Made by a program: the position numbers and the translations under genes. From Gammaproteobacteria bacterium (GTDB lineage Bacteria; Pseudomonadota; Gammaproteobacteria; Pseudomonadales; Azotimanducaceae): a DNA stretch of 18,003 nucleotides. Each line of letters begins with the position of its first letter. Positions within the stretch are counted from its first letter, which is position 1. The notes beneath the pieces were generated by a model. That model did no database searches. It had not been told where the DNA came from and saw only the letters and a program-made list of their open reading frames with translations. The DNA is taken from positions 1 to 18,003 of the forward strand of contig JAPOYW010000671.1 in assembly GCA_026706425.1 (NCBI GenBank), written 5' to 3'. Of this stretch, positions 1 through 5,872 are shown in pieces.

Positions 1-93
1 ACCGGCGGCAACATGGCGAACAGTGGCTTCCGGCCCAAGCTCGAGTTTTCCTTCATCTCGGACTCTCCTTCGAAGCTGGATGCACTATGCTAA
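1..93 (+). CDS. C-terminal end of an unidentified gene (partial)
   Basis: Frame 1 is open from the first base to a TAA at 91-93 and encodes about 30 residues ending in SPSKLDALC. The start lies outside the window. The stop overlaps the ATG of the next gene by a few bases (ATG at 87-89, TAA at 91-93), an arrangement typical of translationally coupled genes, and this is the main reason for believing it. No domain can be recognised in such a short tail. It could also be chance open frame. Confidence 0.35.
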   Translation, partial: TGGNMANSGFRPKLEFSFISDSPSKLDALC

Positions 94-518
94 CAACGCG
101 ACGGAATACGACGGTGGAAGTGGAGTACCTGAACCTGACTACATCGAATGGCGCATTCGTCTGTGCGTCTATTACATGCGTTGGGCTTGGCATCGTCCTC
201 GCCCCGATTCGCCCGTCAAAACGACCCGTCGGAAACCTCGTGGACGAAATCATGGACGGTCTCGGCGGTGGGATCGTCGCGTCGTTGGGGTTTCTTGCTC
301 TTGGGCAGTGGTGCCTCCCGGACGCAACCCCACTGTTCGAGTCAGCCGCAGCGCTTGGTCTTGCCGGCGCGGTGTTGACCTACCACTGGCGTCGGCAATT
401 CCGTTTGGCAGGAGATACGGACCTCTTCAGCCGGGCGAACCGCCGGCTGAAGACTGCTAATTGGTGCTTAATGCCTGTAGCCGTGGCGCTTGTAACGTAT
501 ACGACGCTGGTTGCTTGA
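87..518 (+). CDS. small four-helix membrane protein, function unknown
   Basis: The 143-residue product has four hydrophobic stretches, roughly residues 24-42, 60-78, 84-100 and 124-142, separated by short basic loops (for example RPSKRP and HWRRQFR), so a small polytopic inner-membrane protein is likely. I do not recognise the family. The ATG at 87 overlaps the stop of the preceding frame, which supports this start and suggests a shared transcript; I see no strong ribosome binding site. Several codons end in A or T (TCT, ATT, ACA, GTT, CTT), less GC-biased than the genes further right, so it may have been acquired or be weakly expressed. A longer frame at 23-460 is Arg/Pro/Ser-rich and looks like a shadow. 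Confidence 0.55.
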   Translation: MLTTRRNTTVEVEYLNLTTSNGAFVCASITCVGLGIVLAPIRPSKRPVGNLVDEIMDGLGGGIVASLGFLALGQWCLPDATPLFESAAALGLAGAVLTYHWRRQFRLAGDTDLFSRANRRLKTANWCLMPVAVALVTYTTLVA

Positions 519-630
519 TCGGGAACTGCTAGGGCCTCCACTCGCGCGGATTCGCAGCCGTGCCCAATCGCCACTTTCTGTCTATGCTTACGCGCTTCGC
601 CCAGCCGCCCGCGCCAGGAGGAAGACCCGG

Positions 631-1704
631 ATGCTCGAACGGTTCAAGGTTCCCTCGGACATCGCGGTACGCGTGCCCCATTCGACCATGCGCCAAGTCG
701 TGGAGAGCATCTTCACGGCCCTCGGCATGACTGAATCGGATGCCGCGAAGTGCGCGGATCCGTTGATCTACGCGGACGTGCGCGGTATCGACTCCCACGG
801 CGTCAGCAACATGATGCGCGCCTACGTCGCCGGTCTGAAGGGCGGCTACATCAATCCGACACCTTCCATGAACCGGGTGCGGGACTTCCCTGCCGCAGTC
901 TCGGTGGACGGCGATCGGGGCCTCGGCTTGGGGCAAGGCAAGGAACTGATGCAGCTCGCCTGCGAGCGAGCCAAGGACAACGGCGTCGCGGTTGTGACGG
1001 CCTTCAACAGCGGTCACTACGGCGCAGCGGCCTACTACGCCCACTTAGCCCTCGAATACGACATGGTCGGCGTGTCCATGACATCCGGCGGTCTGCAGGT
1101 GGCACCCACCCAGGGGGCCGAACCGCTGCTGGGGCTGAACCCGCTAGGCATCGCTGCCCCGTCGAAGAACGAGCCGCCGTTCATCTTCGACGCCTCGATG
1201 AGTTCCGTCGCCGGGAACAAGATCCAGCTCTTGAGACGCCTCGGCAATAAAGTCCTGCCCGGCTGGATCACCGACGCCGACGGCGCGCCGGTCATGGACG
1301 AGGTCGACGTGCCAGACCGCTACCTGATGCTGCCCCTGGGCGGAACCCGGGAGATCGGGTCGCACAAGGGCTTCGGCCTGTCGATGCTCGTCGAGATTCT
1401 CTGCAAGGCGCTGCCGGGAACGGGAGCGGGTCCGCATCGGCGCCAAGGCTCCGGGCACTACTTCATGGCCTACAACGTGGCAGCGTTCGCCGATGTCGAC
1501 GTGTTCAAAGCGGACATGGATGCCTACCTGCGTTCGATCCTCGACTGCAAACCGGCCACGGGCGAGTCGCGGGTCGTCTACGCGGGCTTCCCCGAACACG
1601 AAGCGCAGATCGACCGGCGCGCGAACGGCATCCCGTACCACCCGGAAGTCATCCAGTGGTTCAACGGCGTCATGGAGCAACTGGAGATTCCTTCGCCGTT
1701 ATAG
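631..1704 (+). CDS. Ldh-family (malate/L-lactate dehydrogenase-like) oxidoreductase
   Basis: The 357-residue product matches the MDH2/LDH2 (YlbC/YiaK/ComC) family of NAD(P)-dependent 2-hydroxyacid or keto-acid oxidoreductases, usually about 330-360 residues and cytoplasmic. Visible signatures are RGIDSHGV with the conserved His at residue 56, the nucleotide-site segment NSGHYGAA, the segment NPLGIAAPS, and the late HKGFGLSMLVE motif. The frame is open back to a TTG at 511, but AGGAGG at 616-621 stands nine bases before the ATG at 631, which fixes the start. Family members act on malate, lactate, ureidoglycolate, sulfolactate or 2,3-diketogulonate; neither sequence nor neighbours allow a choice. 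It appears monocistronic, with two hairpins right after the stop. Confidence 0.9.
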   Translation: MLERFKVPSDIAVRVPHSTMRQVVESIFTALGMTESDAAKCADPLIYADVRGIDSHGVSNMMRAYVAGLKGGYINPTPSMNRVRDFPAAVSVDGDRGLGLGQGKELMQLACERAKDNGVAVVTAFNSGHYGAAAYYAHLALEYDMVGVSMTSGGLQVAPTQGAEPLLGLNPLGIAAPSKNEPPFIFDASMSSVAGNKIQLLRRLGNKVLPGWITDADGAPVMDEVDVPDRYLMLPLGGTREIGSHKGFGLSMLVEILCKALPGTGAGPHRRQGSGHYFMAYNVAAFADVDVFKADMDAYLRSILDCKPATGESRVVYAGFPEHEAQIDRRANGIPYHPEVIQWFNGVMEQLEIPSPL

Positions 1705-1756
1705 CGGCGGTCGCCGATGAACGGAAGACGACCGCCGGGGCTCCGCGCAGAGCCCC
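1705..1756 (+). terminator. two tandem hairpins after the Ldh-family gene
   Basis: The first hairpin has perfect nine-base arms, CGGCGGTCG at 1705-1713 and CGACCGCCG at 1729-1737. The second has seven-base arms, GGGGCTC at 1737-1743 and GAGCCCC at 1750-1756, with a six-base loop. They start directly after the TAG at 1702-1704. Only two T follow the second stem, so this is not a classic Rho-independent terminator; it could be a weak terminator or a 3' stability element. The rest of 1757-1961 shows no convincing gene. Confidence 0.45.
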
Positions 1757-1961
1757 TTGGCGGCACCAATCTCCTCGGCGATTTGGCGTTCAGTTTATGT
1801 TCGGCGAACAACATCGGGCACTTAGCCCGCAGTGCTCGTTCGGGGCAAGAACATAGGAATCGACGTTGCAGTCGTCAACGGCGTCACCACGGTACTTCAC
1901 CCGTTTTTGGCGGGCGTCGGACCGGCGTCCCCGTGCGTGGGTAGTCCTTCGTAACTCATTT

Positions 1962-2010
1962 TCATTCACGAAGTGAATGATTATCATTCGACTCATGAAT
2001 GATTTCATTC
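1962..2010. promoter_or_regulatory. alternating CATTC/GAATG array over the ATPase start codon
   Basis: CATTC at 1963, 1985 and 2006 alternates with its reverse complement GAATG at 1975 and 1997, with steps of 12, 10, 12 and 9 bases. This produces a perfect inverted repeat TCATTCAC-GAA-GTGAATGA (1962-1980) and another ATCATTC-N7-GAATGAT (1983-2003) that encloses the ATG at 1995. The near-helical periodicity suggests an operator for a dimeric DNA-binding protein, possibly autoregulatory; in RNA the same repeats could fold over the start. Function is inference. Confidence 0.5.
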
Positions 2011-3212
2011 CACGGGCCGTTCAGGCGCAACTCGATGCTCACCTCGAGGTGATGCCCGTCGTCGTCGTGACTGGAGCCCGTCAGACGGGTAAGAGCACGC
2101 TGGCCCAACGCCTTGCCCCCGGTCCGCGCCGGTTCATCTCACTCGACGATCTCGACACGTTCGATGCCGCCGAACGCGATCCCGACAGCCTGCTCGGCGC
2201 ACCCGGCCCGATCACGCTGGACGAGATTCAACGGGCGCCCAATCTTCTGCGCGCGATCAAAGGACACGTCGACAACCACCGAACGCCCGGTCGGTTCCTG
2301 CTCACGGGTTCCGCGAACCTGGCGCTCATGGCGCGCGTTTCGGAGTCCCTCGCGGGCCGGGCCAGCTATCTGACGCTTTGGCCAATGACACGACGCGAGC
2401 AACTCGGCCTCGGGCGAGCAGGCGTTTGGGAGGATCTGCTGTCCACACCGGATGTCGCTTGGCAGGAGGTGGTAGCCGGCCAGCCGGCGTACCCGGAGGA
2501 CTGGCGCACTGCCGTGCGTCGAGGAGGCTTTCCGGACCCTGCCGTCCACATCGAAGCCGACTCTCGGCGATCCATCTGGTTCGACGGCTACATACAAACC
2601 TACCTCGAACGAGACCTCGCGACGCTGTCGTCTGTCGCCTCGTTGGTCGACTTCCGAAGGCTGGTTCGTATCGCCTGCCTACGCATCGGCCAAGTCGTCA
2701 ATCAGACCGAAATGGGTCGAGACACGTCGATTCCCCAACCGACCGTCCACCGATACCTCAACCTGCTCGAGGTGTCGTACTTGCTGGTCCGGTTGCCAGC
2801 CTACGCCGTCAACAAGACGAAACGGTTGGTCAAGTCGCCGAAGCTGTTTTGGTGCGACACCGGCCTCGCCCTGCGGATCGCAGCCACCGATCCCGCACCA
2901 GCGCACCTCGAAAACCTGGTCTTGTGCGACCTACTGACCTGGCGGGACACCCGGTCAGACCCCGCCGAGGTCTCGTATTGGCGTACGACCACCGGCGACG
3001 AGGTGGACTTCGTGATCGAGACCCCCGACGCGTTGCTGCCGATCGAGGTCAAGGCAACTTCCAATCCCCGCCTGCGCGACACCGTCCGGCTGCGCACGTT
3101 CCGCAAGGAATACCCCGGCAAGTCACGGGCCGGGTTGCTGCTGCACGACGGCGAGACGGTCGAGTGGCTTGCGCCGGATGTGCTCGCGGCACCATGGTGG
3201 CGCGTGATCTGA
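1995..3212 (+). CDS. AAA_14/DUF4143-type ATP-binding protein
   Basis: This 405-residue protein has the layout of the AAA_14-DUF4143 family. An N-terminal P-loop ATPase carries Walker A GARQTGKST (27-35), Walker B ending in LDEIQR (Asp76-Glu77) and a sensor-like LLTGSANL. A winged-helix-like middle contains the YLERDL motif, and the C-terminus holds a nuclease-like core with Asp338 followed by EVK (Glu351, Lys353), resembling the PD-(D/E)XK fold. The family is common in the accessory genome and its role is largely unknown. No good ribosome binding site precedes either in-frame ATG (1977 or 1995); 1995 gives the usual short leader before the IPR motif. It stands alone, between the repeat array and a convergent gene. 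Confidence 0.85.
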   Translation: MNDFIPRAVQAQLDAHLEVMPVVVVTGARQTGKSTLAQRLAPGPRRFISLDDLDTFDAAERDPDSLLGAPGPITLDEIQRAPNLLRAIKGHVDNHRTPGRFLLTGSANLALMARVSESLAGRASYLTLWPMTRREQLGLGRAGVWEDLLSTPDVAWQEVVAGQPAYPEDWRTAVRRGGFPDPAVHIEADSRRSIWFDGYIQTYLERDLATLSSVASLVDFRRLVRIACLRIGQVVNQTEMGRDTSIPQPTVHRYLNLLEVSYLLVRLPAYAVNKTKRLVKSPKLFWCDTGLALRIAATDPAPAHLENLVLCDLLTWRDTRSDPAEVSYWRTTTGDEVDFVIETPDALLPIEVKATSNPRLRDTVRLRTFRKEYPGKSRAGLLLHDGETVEWLAPDVLAAPWWRVI

Positions 3213-3274
3213 AACGCAACCGCCCCCCGAGAAACGCCCTGCGCGCGCAGCGAGGGACGCAAACGGAACCGGTT

Positions 3275-3338
3275 GAGAAAACTCCCGGCCCGGCTGAATG
3301 GAAGTGGTGCGTGTTGACGAGTCGTGCCGGGCCGGGAG
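3275..3338 (-). terminator. long-stem terminator for the small exported protein gene
   Basis: GCCGGGCCGGGAG at 3326-3338 is the exact reverse complement of CTCCCGGCCCGGC at 3282-3294, giving a 13-base GC-rich stem with a 31-base loop. Read on the minus strand the stem is followed by TTTTCTC (3281-3275), as expected of a Rho-independent terminator, and it begins nine bases after the stop of the minus-strand gene. On the plus strand it is followed by GTTCAATC, so it may also weakly end ATPase transcription. The loop is longer than usual. Confidence 0.65.
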
Positions 3339-3347
3339 GTTCAATCT

Positions 3348-3575
3348 CTACGGGAGCAGTGCCGCTTCCTCGATCATGGTGGTCGCGAAGCGCACGAACG
3401 CTTGGCGTTCCGCCTCGTCCAGTTTCGCTTCCACCGTGACGTGATGGACACGCCTCCCGTCGCCTTCGGCCTGCAGGACGGCGTTGCGCACAGCATCGGC
3501 CGCGGGATCGGCAGGTTGTGCCGCGTGCGTGACCAGCGCCGCCAGCGCCGCGATTAGAGTGATGATGGTTCTCAT
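3348..3575 (-). CDS. small exported protein, function unknown
   Basis: The 75-residue product starts with a signal peptide: MRT, a hydrophobic core (IITLIAALAALV) and a THAA cleavage site near residue 19. The remaining roughly 55 residues form a charged, probably helical mature protein that begins with Gln-Pro-Ala-Asp. The ATG at 3575 is preceded on the minus strand by AGGAGA about eight bases upstream, the best start signal in the region. The frame runs open further upstream to about 4073, but that would bury the signal peptide inside a longer protein. I do not recognise a family. It is convergent with the ATPase gene and divergent from the fds operon; its own terminator follows. Confidence 0.6.
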   Translation of the reverse strand: MRTIITLIAALAALVTHAAQPADPAADAVRNAVLQAEGDGRRVHHVTVEAKLDEAERQAFVRFATTMIEEAALLP

Positions 3576-3929
3576 GTGTGGTTTCTCCTCAGTCGCCGAG
3601 CAAGTTGAACGAATCCAACCATGCACAGTCCACCAGGACGTATACCGGACGCACGGACCGCCACCCAGGTCTTCCCAATGCTCGCCGTCCACACGCCATC
3701 GGTCGGTGATCTCCACCGGTACCCGCACCCAGACAATGACGATCTCCGGGCCGCACCGGAACTTATCCTCCACCGGATCCCAGCCACACGTCCATCGGAC
3801 CACGGCGCGCGGCACGGTGACGTAGCCGATCACGGTAGGTCGACCTTCATCCGCGGTCAAGCGAAGCACGGAAGGCGACCTGGGATCCGCGTCAGTTGTT
3901 CGTTGCGCTCGCTGCAACGCTGCTAACAT
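3576..3929 (-). other. open stretch with coding character, possible gene or remnant
   Basis: This 354-base stretch lies between the small exported protein and fdsG. On the minus strand it is open, in the same frame as the downstream gene, from an ATG at 3929 (or a GTG at 3869). The middle (about 3655-3845) has strongly GC-ending codons and a tryptophan- and valine-rich translation containing WTCGWDP and EIVIVWVRVPVE, which looks like real protein. Neither start has a ribosome binding site, and no stop separates it from the next gene. It may be a real unknown gene, a decayed gene, or an N-terminal extension of the downstream gene. I see no RNA gene here. Confidence 0.25.
3903..3929 (+). promoter_or_regulatory. 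LysR-type-like operator and possible -10 before fdsG
   Basis: TTGC (3903-3906), seven bases, GCAA (3914-3917) forms an inverted repeat containing the T-N11-A core typical of LysR-type regulator boxes; the arms extend to CGTTGC/GCAACG (3901-3919). TAACAT at 3924-3929 could be a -10 element. Characterised fds operons are often controlled by the LysR-type FdsR, so such a site is plausible, but no regulator gene is in the window. The -10 would leave almost no leader before the ATG at 3936. Prediction only. Confidence 0.3.
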
Positions 3930-3935
3930 CGACAC

Positions 3936-4394
3936 ATGGTCGAAATCGAGTCCAAATCCGACGCCTCGGCACGCGAGATCGCCGCGCAACACCGCGACCG
4001 GGTGGGCGGCGTACTCATTGCGCTTCGGCAAATCGTGCGGCGCTTCGGGTACGTCAGCCGAACCCAAGAGCACGATGTCGCCGAGGTGTTCAACCTAAGC
4101 CGTGCGGAGGTGCGCGGCATCGTGTCCTTCTATCACGACCTGAAAACGAAGCCCCAGCCATCCGTGCAGGTGCGCGTGTGCCAAGCGGAGGCCTGCCAGT
4201 CCGTGGGTGCGCGGGAGCTCACCAAGCGCGTCGAGACACACCTTGGCGTCAAGCTTGGCGAGGCGACGGACGCCGTGTCGCTCGACGCCGTCTACTGCCT
4301 GGGCCTTTGCGCGCAAGCACCCTCGATGATGATCAACGGACGCCCGCTGGCCCGGGCCGATCTGTGCGATCTGGCCGAGCAGATTCCGGCATGA
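3936..4394 (+). CDS. fdsG: NAD-dependent formate dehydrogenase gamma subunit
   Basis: The 152-residue protein is a NuoE/HoxE-like thioredoxin-fold [2Fe-2S] subunit. The four cluster ligands are Cys82 and Cys87 (C-x4-C in VCQAEACQS) and Cys121 and Cys125 (C-x3-C in YCLGLCAQAP). The preceding segment EVRGIVSFYHDL is also typical. In the cytoplasmic FdsGBA complex this subunit sits next to the flavin subunit in the electron path between formate and NAD+. It is the first gene of a compact operon and its TGA overlaps the ATG of fdsB by four bases (ATGA). NuoE itself is excluded by the context: the partners are a NuoF-like protein and a molybdopterin formate dehydrogenase. Confidence 0.93.
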   Translation: MVEIESKSDASAREIAAQHRDRVGGVLIALRQIVRRFGYVSRTQEHDVAEVFNLSRAEVRGIVSFYHDLKTKPQPSVQVRVCQAEACQSVGARELTKRVETHLGVKLGEATDAVSLDAVYCLGLCAQAPSMMINGRPLARADLCDLAEQIPA

Positions 4395-5872
4395 CCACCG
4401 CCTTCGTGCCCCTCGATACCGCAGCGGTCGCCGCCGGCGCCGATGCCGTGGCTGCCGCCGTCGCAGACACGGGTGCTGCGATGGTTCGCAACGGTTCAAG
4501 GGGAATGTGCTGGGCAGAGCCGACGATGGAAGTCGAGCACGACGGCGCACGCCTCGCGTTCGGCAACGTTGCGGCCACCGATGTTCCAGGCATCGTCCAA
4601 CAGCAGGAGCGACACGCAAAATGCCTGGGCGAGGTCTCCGAGATCGACTACCTGCACCGCCAAACCCGGGCGGTCTTTGACCGCGCCGGCACGTCCCATC
4701 CGCTCGAACTCCCGAAGACCACGGTCCTCGAGGAGTGCCTGGAACGCGATGCCGGGTCCCTGATCGCCGAGATCGAAACGTCCGGCCTACGCGGCCGCGG
4801 CGGTGCGGGGTTCCCCGCCCACATCAAGTGGCGCACCGTGTTCGATACACCCGGCGAGCAGAAGTACATCGTGTGCAATGCCGACGAGGGCGATTCCGGC
4901 ACATTCGCGGACCGGATTCTCATGGAGGGCGACCCCTACCGTCTGATCGAAGGGATGACCATCGCCGGCCTGGCCACCGGCGCGACGAAGGGGTACGTGT
5001 ACCTGCGTTCCGAATACCCCATCGCCGCCGACATCTTCCAAGCCGCCTTGGGCAACGCCTACGCCGACGACTTACTCGGCACGGACATTCTAGGCAGCGG
5101 CAAGGCCTTCGACGTCGAACTCTTCATCGGTGCCGGCGCCTACATCTGCGGCGAGGAGACCTCGCTGCTCGAGAGCCTCGAAGGCAAGCGCGGCGAGATT
5201 CGCGTCAAGCCCCCTGTTCCCGCCATCAGCGGCCTGTTCGGCGCACCGACCCTGGTTCACAACGTCATTTCCTTTGCCGCCGTGCCCGCGATCATGAAGC
5301 ACAGTGGCGCTTGGTACGCCGATATGGGCGTGGGGCGATCCACGGGCACGATGGCCTTCCAGCTAGCGGGCAACGTCCAGCGCGGTGGCCTGATCGAGGT
5401 GCCGTTCGGGATCACCATCGACGAGATCGTGAACGGCTTCGGCGGCGGCACGCGCAGCGGTCGACCGATCCGGACGGTCCAAATCGGCGGGCCGCTCGGC
5501 GCCTATCTTTCGCACGACGAGTTCGATACGCCCCTCACCTACGAGGCCATTGCGGAACTGGGCGCCGGCATCGGTCATGGCGGCATCGTGGTGTTCGACG
5601 ACACGGTCGATCTGGCCCGCCAGGCGCATTACGCGTTCGAGTTCTGCGAGGTCGAATCATGCGGCAAATGCATGCCGTGCCGGCTCGGTTCGGTGCGCGG
5701 CAAGGAAACCATGAGCGGGATTATCGAAGGTCGCGATGTCGAGCAGAAATTGACTATTATTGAAGACCTTTGCGAGGTGATGGAGACCGCGAGCCTGTGC
5801 CAGATGGGCGGCATGACGCCCATTCCGGTGATGAGTGCGATCAAGCGGTTCCCGGAGGACTTCCGGCGATGA
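4391..5872 (+). CDS. fdsB: NAD-dependent formate dehydrogenase beta (flavin) subunit
   Basis: The 493-residue protein is NuoF-like and carries FMN, the NAD(H) site and one [4Fe-4S] cluster. An FdsB-type N-terminal segment (about residues 1-75, with MVRNGSRG) is followed by the glycine-rich GRGGAGFP (135-142), the NADEGDSGTF motif, and GAGAYICGEETSLLESLEGK for nucleotide binding. The cluster ligands are Cys424, Cys427 and Cys430 (SCGKCMPC) and Cys470 (SLCQMGG). It reduces NAD+ with electrons arriving from FdsA. The start at 4391 is set by the ATGA overlap with fdsG and gives a length near the usual 500 residues; a much longer open frame from 3896 overlaps fdsG and is not real. Confidence 0.93.
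   Translation: MTTAFVPLDTAAVAAGADAVAAAVADTGAAMVRNGSRGMCWAEPTMEVEHDGARLAFGNVAATDVPGIVQQQERHAKCLGEVSEIDYLHRQTRAVFDRAGTSHPLELPKTTVLEECLERDAGSLIAEIETSGLRGRGGAGFPAHIKWRTVFDTPGEQKYIVCNADEGDSGTFADRILMEGDPYRLIEGMTIAGLATGATKGYVYLRSEYPIAADIFQAALGNAYADDLLGTDILGSGKAFDVELFIGAGAYICGEETSLLESLEGKRGEIRVKPPVPAISGLFGAPTLVHNVISFAAVPAIMKHSGAWYADMGVGRSTGTMAFQLAGNVQRGGLIEVPFGITIDEIVNGFGGGTRSGRPIRTVQIGGPLGAYLSHDEFDTPLTYEAIAELGAGIGHGGIVVFDDTVDLARQAHYAFEFCEVESCGKCMPCRLGSVRGKETMSGIIEGRDVEQKLTIIEDLCEVMETASLCQMGGMTPIPVMSAIKRFPEDFRR

Noticed and set aside
511..630. TTG start at 511 for the Ldh-family gene.
   Set aside because: AGGAGG nine bases before the ATG at 631 and the normal family length favour 631; the extension is Arg/Ala/Pro-rich.
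3239..3250. Perfect palindrome CTGCGCGCGCAG after the ATPase gene.
   Set aside because: A short alternating GC palindrome is likely by chance in DNA of this composition and has no flanking signal.
3896..4390. N-terminal extension of the fdsB frame back to 3896.
   Set aside because: It overlaps the complete fdsG gene in another frame and its translation is Arg/Ala-rich with no domain. The ATGA overlap at 4391 gives a normal FdsB length.
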